From NCBI GenBank assembly GCA_021234155.1, contig JAJEKV010000028.1:2874567-2938566 (forward strand): a stretch of DNA of 64,000 nucleotides, read 5' to 3'. The position numbers and the translations under genes are program-made. The DNA comes from Isoetes taiwanensis. Its lineage: Eukaryota; Streptophyta; Lycopodiopsida; Isoetales; Isoetaceae. Below, one piece after another: positions 54,110-64,000 of the stretch; position 1 is the stretch's first letter; each line of letters starts with the position of its first letter. Under the pieces are notes generated by a model. It worked only from the letters and a program-made list of their open reading frames with translations, ran no database searches and was not told the DNA's origin.

Positions 54110-54560
54110 TATGTAAAATGAATAAATTAAAGCGTTTTTTGTAGTATAAATAATTGATCATAGCCACATCCCACAAAGTTGAGTACACGACATTTTTACT
54201 TCAATAAGAAACTCATCCTTATCTAAATCTGTCAATTCCTAGCACAATTGGAATAACAAAGACCTTTTGTCTGCAATACGAGCAAAGTTTGACTAAATCA
54301 CTCAAAATGGCATAAAACGAAATTCAAAGACAAAGTTTTGACTAGGAGCGCTCAGATGGAGCTTTTAATTGCCAACGTGCTAGCAGATAAGACTGGAAAC
54401 TAAATGGTAGTTTTCTTCTTATAAACGTAAAGTATTGTTGGGAATCTAGTTCTATCGATGCTAAGAAGGTAGAATTCGTACCAAACAGGCAATACCCCGT
54501 GGAAAACACATATGAATATTACACTTCTATAACCCATTCACACTTTTAGAAACCATTCAT
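54110..54560 (+). repeat. Diverged direct duplicate of 55230-55690
   Basis: Shared blocks include GACTAGGAGC, GCCAACGTGCTAGCA, TATAAACKTAAA and GTTGGGAATCT in the same order. It belongs to the segmental duplication that produced the GRAS fragment. Confidence 0.6.
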
Positions 54561-54654
54561 CCAACGCATGCACAACATTATTTTGTTTTTTCTCTTATAT
54601 TATTCCATCAGAAACCCTTCGGACAGGGGTTTTTAATCCTTACAGTAATAAGTC

Positions 54655-54725
54655 TGCTATGCTTCCTTTATCGGGTCCCATAGGCTGCTTGATAATCCAT
54701 GGAGAATAAAAATCATTCAATTCTA
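54655..54725 (+). repeat. Short retroposon 3' end, diverged copy
   Basis: CGGGTCCCATAGGCTGC, then ATCCATGGAGAATAAAAATC. Related to 26215-26287, without a clean microsatellite tail (ATTCA-like units follow). Confidence 0.5.
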
Positions 54726-54898
54726 TTCAAGTGATTAATACAATCACTTTTCCATCAGCAATCTTGACAAGGTTCGACAATATGCTCAAGGTCCCACCAA
54801 TGCTAAGGAATAATGTAACTCTATAATATTAACATATTCTAAATATGCACATGACATTGTGAATATTGATGGCCCAATATAGGAACTATTTCTAAAAT

Positions 54899-55210
54899 AT
54901 CCATCTTTGCCTAGCTTAAAATCCTTGTGATACAACCCTGCAATCTCTTTGTCTTTGTAAAAAAACTTTTTAATCTACATGTTGTATCTCAAATCCAGCC
55001 CTCTTAGTTCTGGCATGAGACTTCCTATAACTTTCTGCCCTCTCTACACTTTCCAGCCCCTCACATGCTATAACATTCAAAATTGCTCTGCAATACTTTT
55101 TCTGCTCAAACTTATAAGCATCAGGATGATTTCTTGGTATACAATGCTCAAAGGAATCAAAGATCATTGCATGATATACCATGGTTTCGATAAATTTGGA
55201 AACAAAAAAT
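54899..55210 (-). pseudogene. GRAS gene fragment (C-terminal part)
   Basis: It matches the GRAS2 C-terminal region from FFVSRFIEA to the SAW region: FFVSKFIETMVYHAMIFDSF, then CIPRNHPDAYKFEQKKYCRA, then RAGFEIQHVD followed by a stop (54970-54972) where GRAS2 has glutamine. Sequence homology goes on past this stop to about 54899. No N-terminal part is present. It is a truncated and mutated duplicate. Confidence 0.9.
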
Positions 55211-56024
55211 GAACAAATTAAAGCAAAAATAAAGAAGTTAAAGCACTTTTCATAGTTTAAATGATTGATCATGGCCACGAAGAAACATGGGCACAATCAC
55301 ATGGATTACCTTCCTGCAAATAACATCCCATAAAGTTCACTAAATGGCATTTCCATTTCCATAAGAGAAACTCATCTTTATCGAAATCTAGCACAATTGG
55401 AACAACAAAACTTTTTTAATGCAATTCGAGCAAACTTTGACTAAAAGCACTCTAAATGGCATAAAAAAGTTCCAAACAAAGTTTTGACTAGGAGCACTAG
55501 ATGGAACTTGGAACTTGCCAATTGCCAACGTGCTAGCAAATAACATTGGGACCTAAATGGCATTGGTCTTTTTATAAACTTAAAATAGTGTTGGGAATCT
55601 TGTTCTCTTATAAAATAAGTAACAAACCAATACGGTGTGGAAAAACACATATGGATGTCACACTTCTAGAACCCATTACCATCCCTTTTCCATCAGTCCT
55701 TGACAAAACTCCCATCAAGAGATAACGTATTTATATAACAGATTTTAAATATACACAGGTCAATATTGACTATGCAATACTGTTGACTGTGCAATGCTAG
55801 GAACTATTTCTACCATTTGTCCCAGGAGTATTTTAGGAATAGATAAGGAGTAAGACACTTTTTTGACTAGGCTTTTTGGCAAAAGAAGAAGACAGTTTTT
55901 TTTGCAAGAGATAGAGATAGAGATAGATAGATAGATATTATTTTAATGTCCACAAGACCCTACAACGGGCCATAGAACCGGTCTATGGATACTGGTGATC
56001 TTGGAGCAATTGGGTTAAACAGAT
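55211..56024. other. Intergenic between GRAS fragment and GRAS2
   Basis: It contains the 55230-55690 duplicate and a retroposon tail at 55917-55985 (minus strand: GACCGGTTCTATGGCCCG, GTGGACATTAAAATAA, then TATC units). The GRAS2 3' UTR must lie here. Confidence 0.5.
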
Positions 56025-57740
56025 TCATACTGAGGACCAAGCAGAATAAGCATGGACTGGTTGGTCCTTCCAGCTTAGCAGCATCCATCCTCCATCTTTG
56101 GCCAGCTTAAAATCCTTGTGATACAGCCCTGCAATCTCTTTGGCTTTGCGAAAAACTTTTTGATCTACAGGAACTATCTCAAATCCAGCTCTCTCAGTTC
56201 TGGCATGAGATTTCCTGTAGTTTTCTGCCCTCTCTACCCTTTCCAGTCCCTCACATGCTACAGCATTCAAAATTTCTCTGCAATACTTGTCTTGCTCAAA
56301 CTTATAAGCATCAGGATGATCTCTTGGTATGCAATGCTCAAATGAATCAAAGATCACTGCATGATATATCATGGCTTCAATGAATCTGGACACAAAAAAT
56401 GGAGCAGCATAGTTGATATTCTTCACACACTGGATAAAAACTGCAGGGTTCATGCTTCTGACCTTATTGAGCCAAACCCTTCTAGGGCTTACAGCCATGA
56501 CAGATTCATCAATGAGATTATGGTGTCTGAATAGGCAATTAACAATCAGGACTTCATCTGGTTGAAGACCCAGTTTAGAGGGCTCAATTTCTTCCCATTT
56601 TCCAGAAATAGAGTGGAACTTGAAGGGGACACCCCTATTCCTTGCATATGCAGCCAATCTGCATCCTGTTTCTCTAAGCATTCCAGTAGGTTCAAACCCT
56701 GGAGGAGGCATGTCTATTCCTGTTAGTCTGAAATGAGGAGGTCCCTCTGGCAGATTGGCTAGTTCTTCAATCAGAGCAGGCCACTGTATACCAAACAAGA
56801 TGCCATAATCTATGACATGAATTTTTTTCTTGCCTCTGCAAGCATTTAAAATTACTTGGCTTGCAAAGAAATGTGGTAATCTCATATAAGGAGTCCTTTC
56901 TGCAGGAAGCTTTGAGTCTTTCAGTGTTGCTGCCTCTCTAAAAGAATTGCATAAAATTCTAAAAATGCTTCCTCCAAGTGAAGATATTCTAACTGCTAAA
57001 GCTTCCACAAAATATGAGGCCAATCTCTGAGACACGTTTCCTACAGGAGATGCCCTTTTTCTGATCAAAGCTGCAATATGATTTGCTTCATTTAAATCCC
57101 CATTTGAGACAGCTTTTGCACACTCTATTAAAGATTCAAGCAAATCTCTGTCTGGTAAGTTTAATCTATCAAACACATCTCCATAGCTTGTGCTCAATTC
57201 GTTGTTACGCCTAGGCAGACCTCCATAATGCTGCCAGATCTCTCCTGTATGACCTTCCGACCTAAAATGGTCAGAGGATGCAAATTCATGAGTACGATCA
57301 TGGCAAATAGGGTCTGATTCATGTAACTGTTTCCGAAATCGATCGGGCCCCCAAAATTTCTCAATAAAGCGCTTTTCCTGCGCTCGTTTCTCATCAGGGT
57401 ATGGAAAAGGGCTAAAACTGCCCTGTTCTTTAGCGAATGAGGAAAAACTAGAGCTGCTCTGTTGATTCTGCCCCAAATCAGCTCTAGAATCGATCAGTTC
57501 CAACAACTGCTTTTGAATTTCTTCCACATCTACAAGATCCTCTTCCTCTGCATCATTTTCGCCCATTAAAAGGTCGGCAATGTAACCAAGGGAAGGATCA
57601 CGACCCACGAAACCGCAGCTCTGAAGAACGGGGGAAGAATTTTGGGCGATGCGAGGGGAATCATCTCTCCGGAGCTGGGTTTGGAGCCAAGCTTCCTGCA
57701 GTTTTAGAGCAAGGGGAGACGCATGAGAAGCGTAAGCCAT
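56025..57740 (-). CDS. GRAS transcription regulator, LISCL-type, copy 2
   Basis: A single-exon frame of 571 residues from the first ATG (MAYASHASPLALKLQEAW). The N-terminal part (about 1-195) is acidic and variable, with SLGYIADLLMGENDAEEEDL. The GRAS domain covers the rest: PDRDLLESLIECAKAVSNGD (leucine heptad I), KIHVIDYGILFGIQWPALIE (VHIID-type), VPFKFHSISGKWEEIEPSKL, PFFVSRFIEAMIYHAVIF, and SAW end GGWMLLSWKDQP to AYSAWSSV. It is closely similar to GRAS1 throughout, so the two are tandem duplicates on the same strand. It is shorter at the N-terminus than many flowering-plant LISCL proteins. The frame is intact and it is likely functional. Confidence 0.92.
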   Translation of the reverse strand: MAYASHASPLALKLQEAWLQTQLRRDDSPRIAQNSSPVLQSCGFVGRDPSLGYIADLLMGENDAEEEDLVDVEEIQKQLLELIDSRADLGQNQQSSSSFSSFAKEQGSFSPFPYPDEKRAQEKRFIEKFWGPDRFRKQLHESDPICHDRTHEFASSDHFRSEGHTGEIWQHYGGLPRRNNELSTSYGDVFDRLNLPDRDLLESLIECAKAVSNGDLNEANHIAALIRKRASPVGNVSQRLASYFVEALAVRISSLGGSIFRILCNSFREAATLKDSKLPAERTPYMRLPHFFASQVILNACRGKKKIHVIDYGILFGIQWPALIEELANLPEGPPHFRLTGIDMPPPGFEPTGMLRETGCRLAAYARNRGVPFKFHSISGKWEEIEPSKLGLQPDEVLIVNCLFRHHNLIDESVMAVSPRRVWLNKVRSMNPAVFIQCVKNINYAAPFFVSRFIEAMIYHAVIFDSFEHCIPRDHPDAYKFEQDKYCREILNAVACEGLERVERAENYRKSHARTERAGFEIVPVDQKVFRKAKEIAGLYHKDFKLAKDGGWMLLSWKDQPVHAYSAWSSV

Positions 57741-57886
57741 ATCCGGCACAAGCCACCAAGGAGGTATTGTGTGGAAAATGGGGCTTCTTCTTCTGGTCAA
57801 CAAATATCAGCCAAAAAGCGACAACTGAATCTTAGAGTAACAAGCAACAACGTTTTCTCCGTTTCACATACCTAACATATTTTTAA

Positions 57887-60471
57887 CACTAGAGTTGTCC
57901 CTTGATGGACCATAAATGGTTCATTTGTACAGTTCGCTTTAAAATTCATATAAAATCAATGACATAAAATTCAGTTAAACCCTTTCTACATGTTAATATA
58001 TGGCAGTCATGTTGCACAGGAAAAATAGTTAAAAATGCATATACCCCCAAAATTGAAAGTTATGTTTAGGTGAATCAAGGGGGGTCAAGTCCAGTTTGCT
58101 TCATGTTTACATAATGTAAAACTGTCTCAATAAAAGGATTTTTTTGATTTTTTTCATTATAATGGTATTTTTCTATACGAGATAAGGATTAATACACAAA
58201 AAACCTTGTTCCAATCCGAAGTCTAGAAAGGAAGATATAGCCAGTCAAACATAACAGGGTCAAAACAGTTTTCTGTCTTCTGTGGACCAATAATGGTTCC
58301 CAGAAGGCTGTTTCAATTAAAATTCTATAACTTTTGCATGAAAATGATTTTTTACCTCAAATTTGGTAGATAAGTACTTGACTAATTGGTCCATGCATAA
58401 AAAATATTTGTTGGGCTGTAATTTGAAGCTTCAGCTTTAACTTATAATAACACTTTTAAGTAACTTTTAATTGATGTCTATTTTGTTATATTTGAAAGAA
58501 ATTTATTGAAATAGTATGTCATTGAAAAAATAATATATGAATGCTTGTATGGATATGAAACCAATGAAAAAACAAGTAAAGAAAAAGAGCAAAAGGCACG
58601 ATCATGATAAATCAATAAAGGTTTCTGTACATAAGACCATTACTGGTCCACAGGTTCATTTTAAATCAATAACTTCTTTACCTTATTGGATCTCAAGCCG
58701 AATTTTAGAATATTAGTATTTCATGAGATCCTCTATCAATAAAAAATATTTATTGCTAGGTTTGGGCTAAAACTTTTAGTATTAGTTCCAAGTTATCATC
58801 AAATATTTTCCATATTTGATCTCTAGATTTGTGCCTTGAAAATGAACTTCAAACACCATATTTCAAAGCTTCCCAAAGTTAAGATAGCAATGCAAGATGA
58901 ACCAAGGAAAAATATGAAAAGATATGCCTAAAGAAGATCAAGATAGACTGCTATGCCGATGCCAATTATTGGTCCACATGATCTCTCATTTAAAAGTTAA
59001 GAACATCATCATCTTAATCAATTCTTTAGAATATAGTTTATATCACATTATATATGATAACATTAGTTGATTAGGGAGGATTGTCTATCTAAAAGATGAT
59101 ATCGGAACACAAAAATTAAGTAGTTACGGGCTACTTTGAATGTATGAGAAAGTCCACTTACACCTTTCAAAGATTATCTTATAGACGATGAGAAATCATA
59201 ATATCATTGTAGGGAACAAAATAAATAGAGCCAATGCAAATAAATAGAGAAATTTTCTCAATCCAGTTGGTTTAATCCTAGACCTATACATAGTCCATGC
59301 TTATTTATATTCAAATCTTGTATATAATATATTATCCTAACATGAAATTTGAGATATATATTGCCAACAAAGATTCAAATTTACAAAATTTATAGCCTAT
59401 CATAAAAGTTGATCTACATGTACTATGGTCCTACTTAGACTACAACATTTTGGAGCAGCCGTATTGGAAAGTAAGTAGGTTTCTTCATTTTTTTTCCCTA
59501 ATAAGACCACAACAAGGATCTCAATATCCCTTTTTATCATACATTGCGCCATTTCAAAGGCTTATGGAAGAATTATAGTGCAATAAGTTAATTTTTGAGA
59601 TGAACTAGAAAACCAGGTACGGAAAGTTTTTTGATCTATTTATTTATAGTCATGGCTAAAGTTCGTGATATTGTCCTCTATTCATCAATAACTATCACTA
59701 CCTACATTATTGTTGAGTTTTAGACCTATAAAGGTATAATCAATGCACTTTGGAACATTTCTTTGTGTTCATCGTGTTATATTAGAGCTCGTTTAGATCT
59801 AGATAATGCATGGTTATATCCTAGTTACACTATATTTATGTTGATAAAGTAAATTCCTACATAGAGTTGATTAGAATGCATCATTTACTATCCTTATGAG
59901 ACTTATGGATGGGATTTATTGAAGCACTTTAACCCATATTTTTATTTTGAATTCTGTACATAAAAAAAATTCTTTGGACTATAGGTTACCTAGTTAAGGA
60001 CTCATTGTCACAAAAATTAAGTCAAAACTTGTAATAATAAGAGAGAAATAATTCTTGAACCTCATGCAGCATTTTTAAGCAAAATAGGGTTTGGCGACTT
60101 CAATTAAAATCAAATGATAGTGGCAAAACATGGAAACATGTAAATTGATATGTTTTATCATAATACATCAATTAATTTCATATTTAGCAAGGTTTAGACA
60201 CTTTTATGCTAGAAAATTGAAGAATGCAGTTCTAGAGTGTTGTAAAAACTGCCAAATTCTTCAAAGTTTGAACAATCATACCAATATCAAGGTGTATCCA
60301 ATGGTCATGAAATTCTCATAGGTCGTTAAGAATCAAGTGAAGACTCAAATAGTGGTGGTATATTTTAAAATTAAAATTTATCTTGTGAGATATATCGGTT
60401 TAAGTGGCAGGGGGTATGGTGGACCATTTCTGGTCCATGGACCAGAAATGGTCCCTGGGACAACTCTAGTG
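57887..60471. mobile_element. TTAA-flanked TIR transposon (piggyBac-like), non-coding
   Basis: 2585 bp bounded by TTAA on both sides (57883-57886 and 60472-60475). The terminal repeats are perfect over 15 bp: CACTAGAGTTGTCCC and GGGACAACTCTAGTG. Next to each end are GGACCAT...ATGGTYC-type repeats, which recur inside (about 58282, 58634, 58967). TTAA duplication is the hallmark of piggyBac. CACTA...TAGTG ends recall the CACTA group, but those duplicate 3 bp, and here the flanking trinucleotides differ (TAA, TTA) while the four-base TTAA matches. No transposase domain was recognised; the interior is AT-rich with stops in all frames. Confidence 0.75.
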
Positions 60472-60563
60472 TTAACCCTCATTTAAATCTTACCGTTCTG
60501 GAAATAAAAAAAAAAAAATCACTCACATTCCCTTTCTTCGACAGGCATACCTTCTTTTCGGAA

Positions 60564-60672
60564 GTAGAAATTTTCGTCAGCAGAAAATTTCGCGAACGAA
60601 TTTTCTAGCGGCCTCAGCTGGCGGCCGTCAGAAAATTTCAAGCAGAAACTTTCCTGCTGACGAAAATTCTAC
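60564..60672. repeat. Fold-back sequence with 22-23 bp inverted arms
   Basis: The left arm GTAGAAATTTTCGTCAGCAG and right arm CTGCTGACGAAAATTCTAC are inverted, with an inner GAAAATTTC...GAAAATTTC pattern and GC-rich centre (GCGGCCTCAGCTGGCGGCC). Could be a tiny MITE. Confidence 0.7.
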
Positions 60673-61068
60673 AACGAAAAAAAATGTGGCTTGCCCTCAA
60701 TTTTCTTTTTCCGGCTATTTTTCGGCAGACTGCTGGCGGCGGCACTGAACCTAGGACGGCTGCGTCGCTCAACCTGAGACGGCAGATTACGCGCGACCAC
60801 CAGCTGCAATCAGGTGGAGATCGACTGAGTTTTTCGCCTTGAAAGAACATCCTGTTTGGGGGCGATCAAGGCCCCCTTTTTTTCGTTTGCCTATGTCTTC
60901 CCCCAACCCCTTGTTTTCTATTGCTTGTGGTTTATGTTGAAATATGCACTTGTGGCCCTGCATGCACACCTCAGCGCCATGTTGGCAATCCACACCAAGA
61001 GCCACACATCTGTGTTTTTTGGCTATGGTTGCGTCTCTTGGTCTGTACGCCTCTCTGAGGCATATATA

Positions 61069-61146
61069 GAATTAGAATTAGAATTAGAATTAGAATTAGA
61101 ATTAGAATTAGAATTAGAATTAGAATTAGAATTAGAATTAGAATTA
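61069..61146 (-). repeat. (GAATTA)13 array, tail of LINE-C
   Basis: Thirteen hexamers. On the LINE strand this is (TAATTC)n directly after the 3' UTR, the usual position of a LINE microsatellite tail. Confidence 0.9.
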
Positions 61147-61332
61147 TTGTCGCTAGTGCCCTAAGGCCCCTGGACTGATGCAGCATGGGCGAGCTCCCAT
61201 AGGGTGCTAGTAGCGCAACACGCTGATACAATGTAGCCCTTTCGGAGGGCTTTTCTTATTTTCTTTTGATACCAGCACCCTGCTTATAATCGACCTCATG
61301 GCCGTGCGGTGGTACGTCGCTATCATCAGTTT

Positions 61333-62063
61333 TTAGCTGAGGTCTTTTTGGGCCTTAATGTCCCACCTTTCTGGAGGTTCATAATAGAAGTCCTCTTTCC
61401 TCGTGAGCTCCCGATGCTTGGATGTCATATCCCTGATTGCATCTGTCACATCTTTTATTGTGTCCCCTCTCGCCATTAAGATGTGGACCGGCTGCCCCCA
61501 TCTTATATCCCTGTACTTGTTCCTGATGTCTCCATACACCGTACATTCGTTGAGCATGTGGCTCTCGTCTTCCACTTTCCTTGTGCTACAGATTCTGCAG
61601 ATCCAGTTTTCTCTTTCCACTTTTCTCCACCTGTCCTTTTCAATTCTTAGATCATGGCTCCCCATTCTAAATCTTGCCAGTGTGTCCCTCCTTGTTTTCT
61701 CTATTAGATTGTCCCTATACATCGATTGTCCTATCTGATGCTCGGGGTTGAAGATTGTTGTTACCATAGTGTTTTGGGACCGCTATGTTTCTCTAGCCAT
61801 GCTTTCATTGCTATCTCGACCCAGTCCTCATTCCATTTCCCTTCATTTACCAGGTCACTCAGGTTTAGTCCCATCTCTCTCGTCCAAACTGCCACTTCCC
61901 TGAACCACCTGCTGCCTGTGATGATATGCGACTTTGCCGATTCGTTTATTGCGATGGTTGACAGCTTCTCAGCATGATCGCCCTTGTTATCTTTCATCAA
62001 GTATTTGACGGTCCTCTCCCATGCCCTTACCTCTATTGGTTTTTGGCCTGTCTCATATATCAT
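61333..62063 (-). pseudogene. LINE-C ORF2, C-terminal domain
   Basis: Two overlapping frames (62063-61761 and 61767-61333) give the post-RT helical region (SRWFREVAVWTREMGLNLSD) and a zinc-binding end (CRICSTRKVEDESHMLNEC, C-x2-C...H-x4-C). The same zinc motif occurs in LINE-D. A frameshift at about 61764 separates the halves. Confidence 0.85.
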
Positions 62064-62138
62064 GGTTGCTAGAGGTGTGTTCGCCCGTACTCTGAATTCT
62101 TGTCTATGCCATTGCCTAAAGATCCCTTCTTGCTTATA

Positions 62139-62876
62139 CTATCCCGTCTTGCTTCTTGCCATTGTACTGAACAGGTAACACTTGATCTCCCAGTCAACTA
62201 TTCTGCTTCTATTACAGAAATTTTTCATACTAAAATAGCTCCCAATGGCTGCTTGGAATCTGGCGTCAGCCCCCTTGGCCCAGTTGCCTGTGCCGTGTGC
62301 ATCATACCCTAAGTACCTGTATTCCGCCGATTCTTCCAATTCTGTCCCCGTATATTTGAATGGTATGTGTCTATTTCTGGTGCCGAACGTGACTATTTTG
62401 GTTTTTGCTAGATTTACTGTTAGCCCTGTCTTCTCACAAAATGCTTCTAGTAGCCCTAGTAACCTGCGCATCCCCTTGCTCTTTGTAGCCATCATGCTTA
62501 AATCATCTGCATATAGCATGATAGACACTTTAGTATCCCCCAGTGTAGGGACATCTACATCCCCTTGGTGTTCTGTAATGAACCCCTGCAGTGCATCTAT
62601 ATATATACCGAATAGTGTCGGGGACAGAGGGCATCCCGGTTTAACTCCTATGTCATAGTCTATCGCCTGTCCGTCCTGTTCCATTTTTGCATATACCCTC
62701 GGATACAGTCGCATTATCAATCCTACCATGTCTTCTGGAGCTCTCATATCTACTAGTCTTTGCAGCAGCTTTTCCCGAGGAACTGTATCAAATGCTTTTC
62801 TAACGTCTACAAAGCAGCATATTATTCTTTTTCCCTGCGCTTTGCATTGTTCTATTAAGATCCGAAGTGTTACCAA
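62139..62876 (-). pseudogene. LINE-C reverse transcriptase core
   Basis: A 245-codon open block: CFVDVRKAFDTVPREKLLQR (first catalytic Asp), then IGVKPGCPLSPTLFGIYIDA, then SIMLYADDLSMMA (catalytic YADD), then KTGLTVNLAKTKIVTFG and YRYLGYDAHG. All three catalytic aspartates are present. The GVKPGCPL block has proline where the related LINE-B has glutamine. In-frame continuation is lost at both ends. Confidence 0.9.
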
Positions 62877-62881
62877 ATGGT

Positions 62882-63493
62882 CTATGGTTGAGTGTTCTGG
62901 TCAAAGCCTGCCTGCCCTTGTGCTCTTAGTTTTTCTATTTCTGCCCAGTATTTCAGCTTATTGTCCAGCACTTTCCCGAACCACTTGGCGAAGATAGAGC
63001 TCACCATTATCGTCCTATAGTTCCCATGATCTTCCCTGCTCCCTCCCTTATGCAAGGGTATCACTCTATTGTATATCCATCTATCCGGCAACACTGTGTG
63101 GATTATGCCATTAAATATCCCAGTTACCTGTTTCCCAATTATTGTGTCTACACATTTCAGTAGTTCGGCTGTCAGTCCGTAGAGGTCTGGTGCTTTGTTA
63201 TTGGACATTCTATGCAGGGCAATCAGCACATTATGCATGCTAAAATACGGTTTATTTGTCCCATGTGGAGTGAGTATAGGTATTGGTATTGGTACTGCCC
63301 CTGTCTTGTATAGTTTCTCAAGGTATTGTTCCCAATAAATCCCTCGTGCACCCTGTTGTATATTCTCTGATTTTCTGCTTCCCTCTCCCTTCATTCTAAG
63401 TCCTTTCCAAAATCTCCTGGGTTGCTTTCTTAACATCTCGGCCAACCCCCATTGATGTTGCAGCAAATTTCTATTTCTTTTTGTTTTTAGCAA
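62882..63493 (-). pseudogene. LINE-C linker and N-terminal RT region
   Basis: It reads WGLAEMLRKQPRRFWKGLRM (linker), YWEQYLEKLYKTG, then NNKAPDLYGLTAELLKC (RT block 0/1), DRWIYNRVIPLHKGGSREDH and NYRTIMVSSIFAKWFGKVLD. It ends close to 62882, where one frame change leads into the RT core. Confidence 0.85.
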
Positions 63494-64000
63494 TCTTAGA
63501 TATGCCGCCCTTTCTGTGTGATATGTTTCTGTGCCTTTCTGGTCCCTGACTCTCCTTTCCTGCTCCCTACATTCCTCGTCATACTACACTGAAGACCTGA
63601 ACACCTGGTTCTTCCTGAGTCTTGTCCATTTCTCGAAGATGTCTGTTGCCGTTTTCACCAATAAATCGTTGAGCATGTCCCCATTCTCATTTGCCCTATG
63701 GTCCTCCCATGACACTCTGTATGAAGGTTTCCGCGTGTCTACTTTGAAAGTGTATTTTCAATTCTCTGCTCTTCTTATTTCGTTGTCTTTCAGTCTGTGC
63801 CTGTGCTTCCTGCTTCAGTGTCAGCTGCATGGGTCTGTGGCTCTCTCTCTTTCCAATTGGCCATTCCGCTATGTCGAAGCTTAGGACATCTACTGCTGCT
63901 TGGTCATTTAGTAATACATAGTGGACTATGCTTTTCCCTTGTGCATTCTGGCGCGTAAGTTCCCCTGAGACTTCTGTGCCCCATTGGCTATAACTACTCC
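63494..64000 (-). pseudogene. LINE-C endonuclease end, partial
   Basis: Minus-strand frames include SIVHYVLLNDQAAVDVLSFD and AEWPIGKRESHRPMQLTL, the region around the late SDH/SHRP motif of EEP endonucleases. It is cut by the window edge and contains stops. Confidence 0.6.

Larger units (their letters stand above)
52436..54898. other. Intergenic, mostly repeats
   Basis: A minus-strand frame at 52656-52949 (ATG start, VFRAEVNRVCAVLASRIRHL) is protein-like but unrecognised. 54110-54560 is a diverged duplicate of 55230-55690. A retroposon tail copy lies at 54655-54725. Confidence 0.4.
61069..64000 (-). mobile_element. LINE-C, non-LTR retrotransposon, 5' end outside the window
   Basis: Minus strand: endonuclease end (64000 to about 63500), linker and pre-RT (63493-62882), RT (62876-62139), C-terminal domain (62063-61333), 3' UTR (61332-61147) and a hexamer tail. 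Only a few frame breaks separate the blocks, so it is younger than LINE-A and LINE-B. The 3' UTR has a small hairpin (AGCCCTCCGAAAGGGCT at about 61229-61245). Confidence 0.9.

Noticed and set aside
57887-60471. CACTA (En/Spm) element
   Set aside because: The ends do start CACTA and finish TAGTG, but the 3-bp flanks differ (TAA and TTA) while the 4-bp TTAA matches on both sides; kept as a weaker alternative.
61060-61164. ORF encoding a Glu-Leu repeat protein
   Set aside because: It is a translation of the (GAATTA)n microsatellite tail of LINE-C, not a gene.

Overview
The window reads as nuclear DNA of a transposon-rich land plant. Evidence is intron-containing genes with GT-AG splice sites, a UBA2-type RNA-binding protein, two LISCL-type GRAS transcription factors, and Copia, chromovirus, LINE and Helitron remnants. 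A fern or other non-flowering vascular plant is my best guess, because the LINEs carry an L1-like ORF1 and a GVKQGCPLSPTLFG reverse transcriptase block unlike the usual angiosperm L1s. That placement is inference.

Layout. 1-9.1 kb: a minus-strand LINE (LINE-A) split by a complete Ty1/Copia element (2306-7885), with a perfect CCATG target-site duplication and two closely similar LTRs. 9.1-12.7 kb: sparse DNA with one unrecognised ORF. 12.7-15.4 kb: a second decayed minus-strand LINE (LINE-B). 18.3-19.4 kb: a 5'-truncated plus-strand LINE (LINE-D). 20.7-22.7 kb: an apparently intact six-exon gene for a two-RRM hnRNP-like protein (minus strand), with a bZIP-type inverted repeat upstream. 24.6-27.2 kb: tRNA-like SINE sequence and tandem repeats. 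27.2-31.1 kb: the 3' part of a Ty3/gypsy chromovirus with a long (about 2.66 kb) LTR. 31-37 kb: tandem duplications, CACTA-like termini and small TIR elements.

37-50.5 kb: the most structured region. A minus-strand Helitron Rep/Pif1 helicase block (38505-about 43190) ends in a canonical GC-hairpin plus CTAG terminus. It is flanked by about 1.5 kb inverted arms (36978-38503 and 48389-49893) that carry the 5' part of a related Helitron. The right arm continues into the Helitron protein N-terminus on the plus strand. The right arm also preserves what looks like the unoccupied A^T insertion site of the Helitron. GRAS1 (46614-48230) lies between the arms and GRAS2 (56025-57740) outside them, with a GRAS pseudogene fragment between the two, so this is a transposon-invaded tandem GRAS cluster.

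57.9-60.5 kb: a TTAA-flanked element with 15-bp perfect TIRs (piggyBac-like). 61.1-64 kb: a third minus-strand LINE (LINE-C) with a (GAATTA)n tail, running off the right edge.

The observation I would follow first: in both LINEs where the ORF1/ORF2 junction is visible, ORF1 ends in TAG and the endonuclease continues in the same frame with no ATG, starting 3-8 codons later. That suggests stop-codon readthrough or a coupled non-AUG start. The GRAS1, GRAS2 and UBA2-like genes are the only clearly functional host genes; most of the rest is mobile DNA at different stages of decay. No rRNA gene, functional tRNA gene or CRISPR array was seen.
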